From assembly GCA_002422265.1 (NCBI GenBank), contig DIUB01000003.1, positions 1 through 5,995 on the forward strand: a DNA stretch of 5,995 nt, given 5' to 3'. A program made the translations under genes and the position numbers. Origin of the DNA: Geobacter sp. UBA6169. Lineage in GTDB: Bacteria > Desulfobacterota > Desulfuromonadia > Geobacterales > Pseudopelobacteraceae. Positions 5,175 through 5,995 of this stretch are shown here, piece by piece. The notes below the pieces were generated by a model. That model saw only the letters and a list, made by a program, of their open reading frames with translations. It made no database searches and was not told the origin of the DNA. How positions within the stretch are numbered: the first letter of the stretch is position 1; each line of letters begins with the position of its first letter.

Positions 5175-5621
5175 ATGGCCAGGGGTGGTTTAGAACTGAC
5201 TGACGCTGTAGCCCCCTTACTGATCAGGATACCATTGGGACTGATTTTTCTTGCCCACGGATCGCAAAAGCTGCTGGGGCTCTTTGGTGGTAGCGGCCTG
5301 ACAGTAACTTTTGCTGCATTCGAGCAGAAATTCGGCATCCCCCCCCTCTTCACACTGCTGGCGATTATAGCCGAGTTTGGCGGAGGTCTTGGCGTCCTGA
5401 CCGGATTTCTTACCCGCATTTCTGCAGCAGGTATTGCCTCGGTGATGGCGGTTGCCATCTACAAAATACATTGGAACCATGGTTTTTTTATGAATGCTGC
5501 CTGTACGCCCGGTACAGGTCACGGCATCGAGTTCACCCTGGCCCTGTTTGGCATGGCCCTGTTTCTGGTGGTGAGCGGTGGGGGCAAGTGGTGTATTGAT
5601 CGCCTGATTTTCAGGGCATAG
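5175..5621 (+). CDS. DoxX-family small integral membrane protein
   Basis: This 148-residue inner-membrane protein has the DoxX/YphA-type layout of four membrane segments, at about residues 13-34, 57-78, 82-98 and 118-135. Family features seen are the first-helix pattern RIPLGLIFLAHGSQKLLG (18-35), the AEFGGGLGVLTGFLTR stretch (66-81), with an acidic residue followed by glycines and an Arg at the membrane edge, and a conserved-looking KIHWNHGFF (97-105). DoxX relatives include a subunit of archaeal thiosulfate:quinone oxidoreductase and many redox-associated proteins of unknown role; nothing here shows which activity this one has. ATG 5175 is chosen because of GAGAGG upstream and because longer frames would run through the tRNA. 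The gene begins only 20 bases after the tRNA terminator T-run, leaving no space for its own promoter there, and it ends just before a second terminator. Family assignment is fairly firm; function is unknown. Confidence 0.88.
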   Translation: MARGGLELTDAVAPLLIRIPLGLIFLAHGSQKLLGLFGGSGLTVTFAAFEQKFGIPPLFTLLAIIAEFGGGLGVLTGFLTRISAAGIASVMAVAIYKIHWNHGFFMNAACTPGTGHGIEFTLALFGMALFLVVSGGGKWCIDRLIFRA

Positions 5622-5636
5622 TTGATGATACTCACC

Positions 5637-5661
5637 AGGCGGGTGCCACACCCGCCTTTTT
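5637..5661 (+). terminator. Intrinsic terminator after the DoxX-family gene
   Basis: AGGCGGGTG (5637-5645) pairs perfectly with CACCCGCCT (5649-5657) around a three-base CCA loop, and TTTTT (5657-5661) follows. It begins 15 bases after the DoxX stop codon and ends 18 bases before the prfC start. Confidence 0.93.
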
Positions 5662-5667
5662 CTGTCC

Positions 5668-5673
5668 AAGGAG
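5668..5673 (+). promoter_or_regulatory. Ribosome-binding site for prfC
   Basis: AAGGAG lies six bases before GTG 5680 and fixes that GTG as the start. Confidence 0.8.
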
Positions 5674-5679
5674 TAGTTC

Positions 5680-5995
5680 GTGGAAGCTTATTTTAATCAG
5701 GAAGAAGTCGATAAGCGTCGTACTTTTGCCATTATCAGCCATCCGGACGCCGGCAAAACAACTATTACCGAAAAACTGCTGCTGTTTGGCGGAGCCATTC
5801 AGCAGGCCGGTGAAGTTCGTGCCCGAAAAGCCGGCCGTCATGCCACCTCAGATTGGATGGAGCTGGAAAAACAGCGCGGTATTTCCGTTACCTCCTCAGT
5901 CATGAAGTTTTCTTATAACGGTTATGAGGTTAACCTGCTTGACACACCCGGCCACAACGATTTTTCTGAAGATACCTACCGGGTGCTGACTGCCG
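5680..5995 (+). CDS. prfC: Peptide chain release factor 3 (RF3), 5' part; continues past the window
   Basis: RF3 is a translational GTPase that recycles RF1 and RF2 from the ribosome after peptide release. The frame opens at GTG 5680 and stays open to the window end, giving 105 codons of a protein usually around 525-530 residues. The visible part is the start of the G domain. It has the P-loop SHPDAGKTT (residues 20-28) and the RF3-characteristic stretches ARKAGRHATSDWMELEKQRG (48-67) and ISVTSSVMKF (68-77), which include switch I. G3 is DTPGH (88-92), followed by NDFSEDTYR. The close similarity of residues 44-77 and 86-105 to E. coli RF3 separates it from EF-G, LepA and TypA. E. coli has Glu after DTPGH where this protein has Asn93, probably a minor change. 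Translation is supported by AAGGAG. The terminator at 5637-5661 leaves no obvious promoter site next to the gene. Confidence 0.97.
   Translation, partial: MEAYFNQEEVDKRRTFAIISHPDAGKTTITEKLLLFGGAIQQAGEVRARKAGRHATSDWMELEKQRGISVTSSVMKFSYNGYEVNLLDTPGHNDFSEDTYRVLTA

Noticed and set aside
5640..5841. Minus-strand frame opposite the start of prfC
   Set aside because: It is antisense to an unmistakable RF3 G domain and runs into the terminator, with no sign of being a gene.

Overview
The window looks like a core chromosomal segment of a Gram-negative bacterium, most likely from the Geobacter/Trichlorobacter group (Desulfuromonadota). This placement is an inference. It rests on a small membrane-anchored c-type cytochrome placed directly after the dnaK-dnaJ chaperone genes, on proteobacterial-type DnaK, DnaJ, CoaE and RF3 sequences, and on a moderately GC-rich base composition by eye. 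No transposase, integrase, CRISPR array or other clear mobile DNA is visible.

Layout, left to right. Positions 1-3174 (+ strand) hold the 3' part of dnaK, a hairpin-containing gap, complete dnaJ with a GTG start, then two small genes: an uncharacterised protein with three membrane segments (2513-2848) and a two-heme c-type cytochrome with an N-terminal membrane anchor (2860-3174). The spacing suggests one transcription unit, so the last two genes may be co-expressed with the heat-shock chaperones. Positions 3178-4952 (- strand) hold a two-gene unit, coaE (dephospho-CoA kinase) followed by an RlmL/YpsC-type 23S rRNA methyltransferase, with a 4-base ATGA stop/start overlap. The cytochrome and methyltransferase genes are tail to tail, with only three bases between their stop codons. 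Positions 5038-5995 (+ strand) hold tRNA-Arg(CCG), a strong terminator, a DoxX-family membrane protein gene, a second strong terminator, and the 5' end of prfC (peptide chain release factor 3).

Most of the content is housekeeping: protein folding, CoA synthesis, rRNA modification, tRNA and translation termination. The least explained part is the membrane protein plus diheme cytochrome pair behind dnaJ. The most interesting non-coding signal is the tRNA-doxX junction, where the loop of the terminator hairpin is complementary over seven bases to the ribosome-binding region of doxX. Both doxX and prfC begin so soon after a terminator that no promoter fits between. I found no clear evidence of a large undescribed system.
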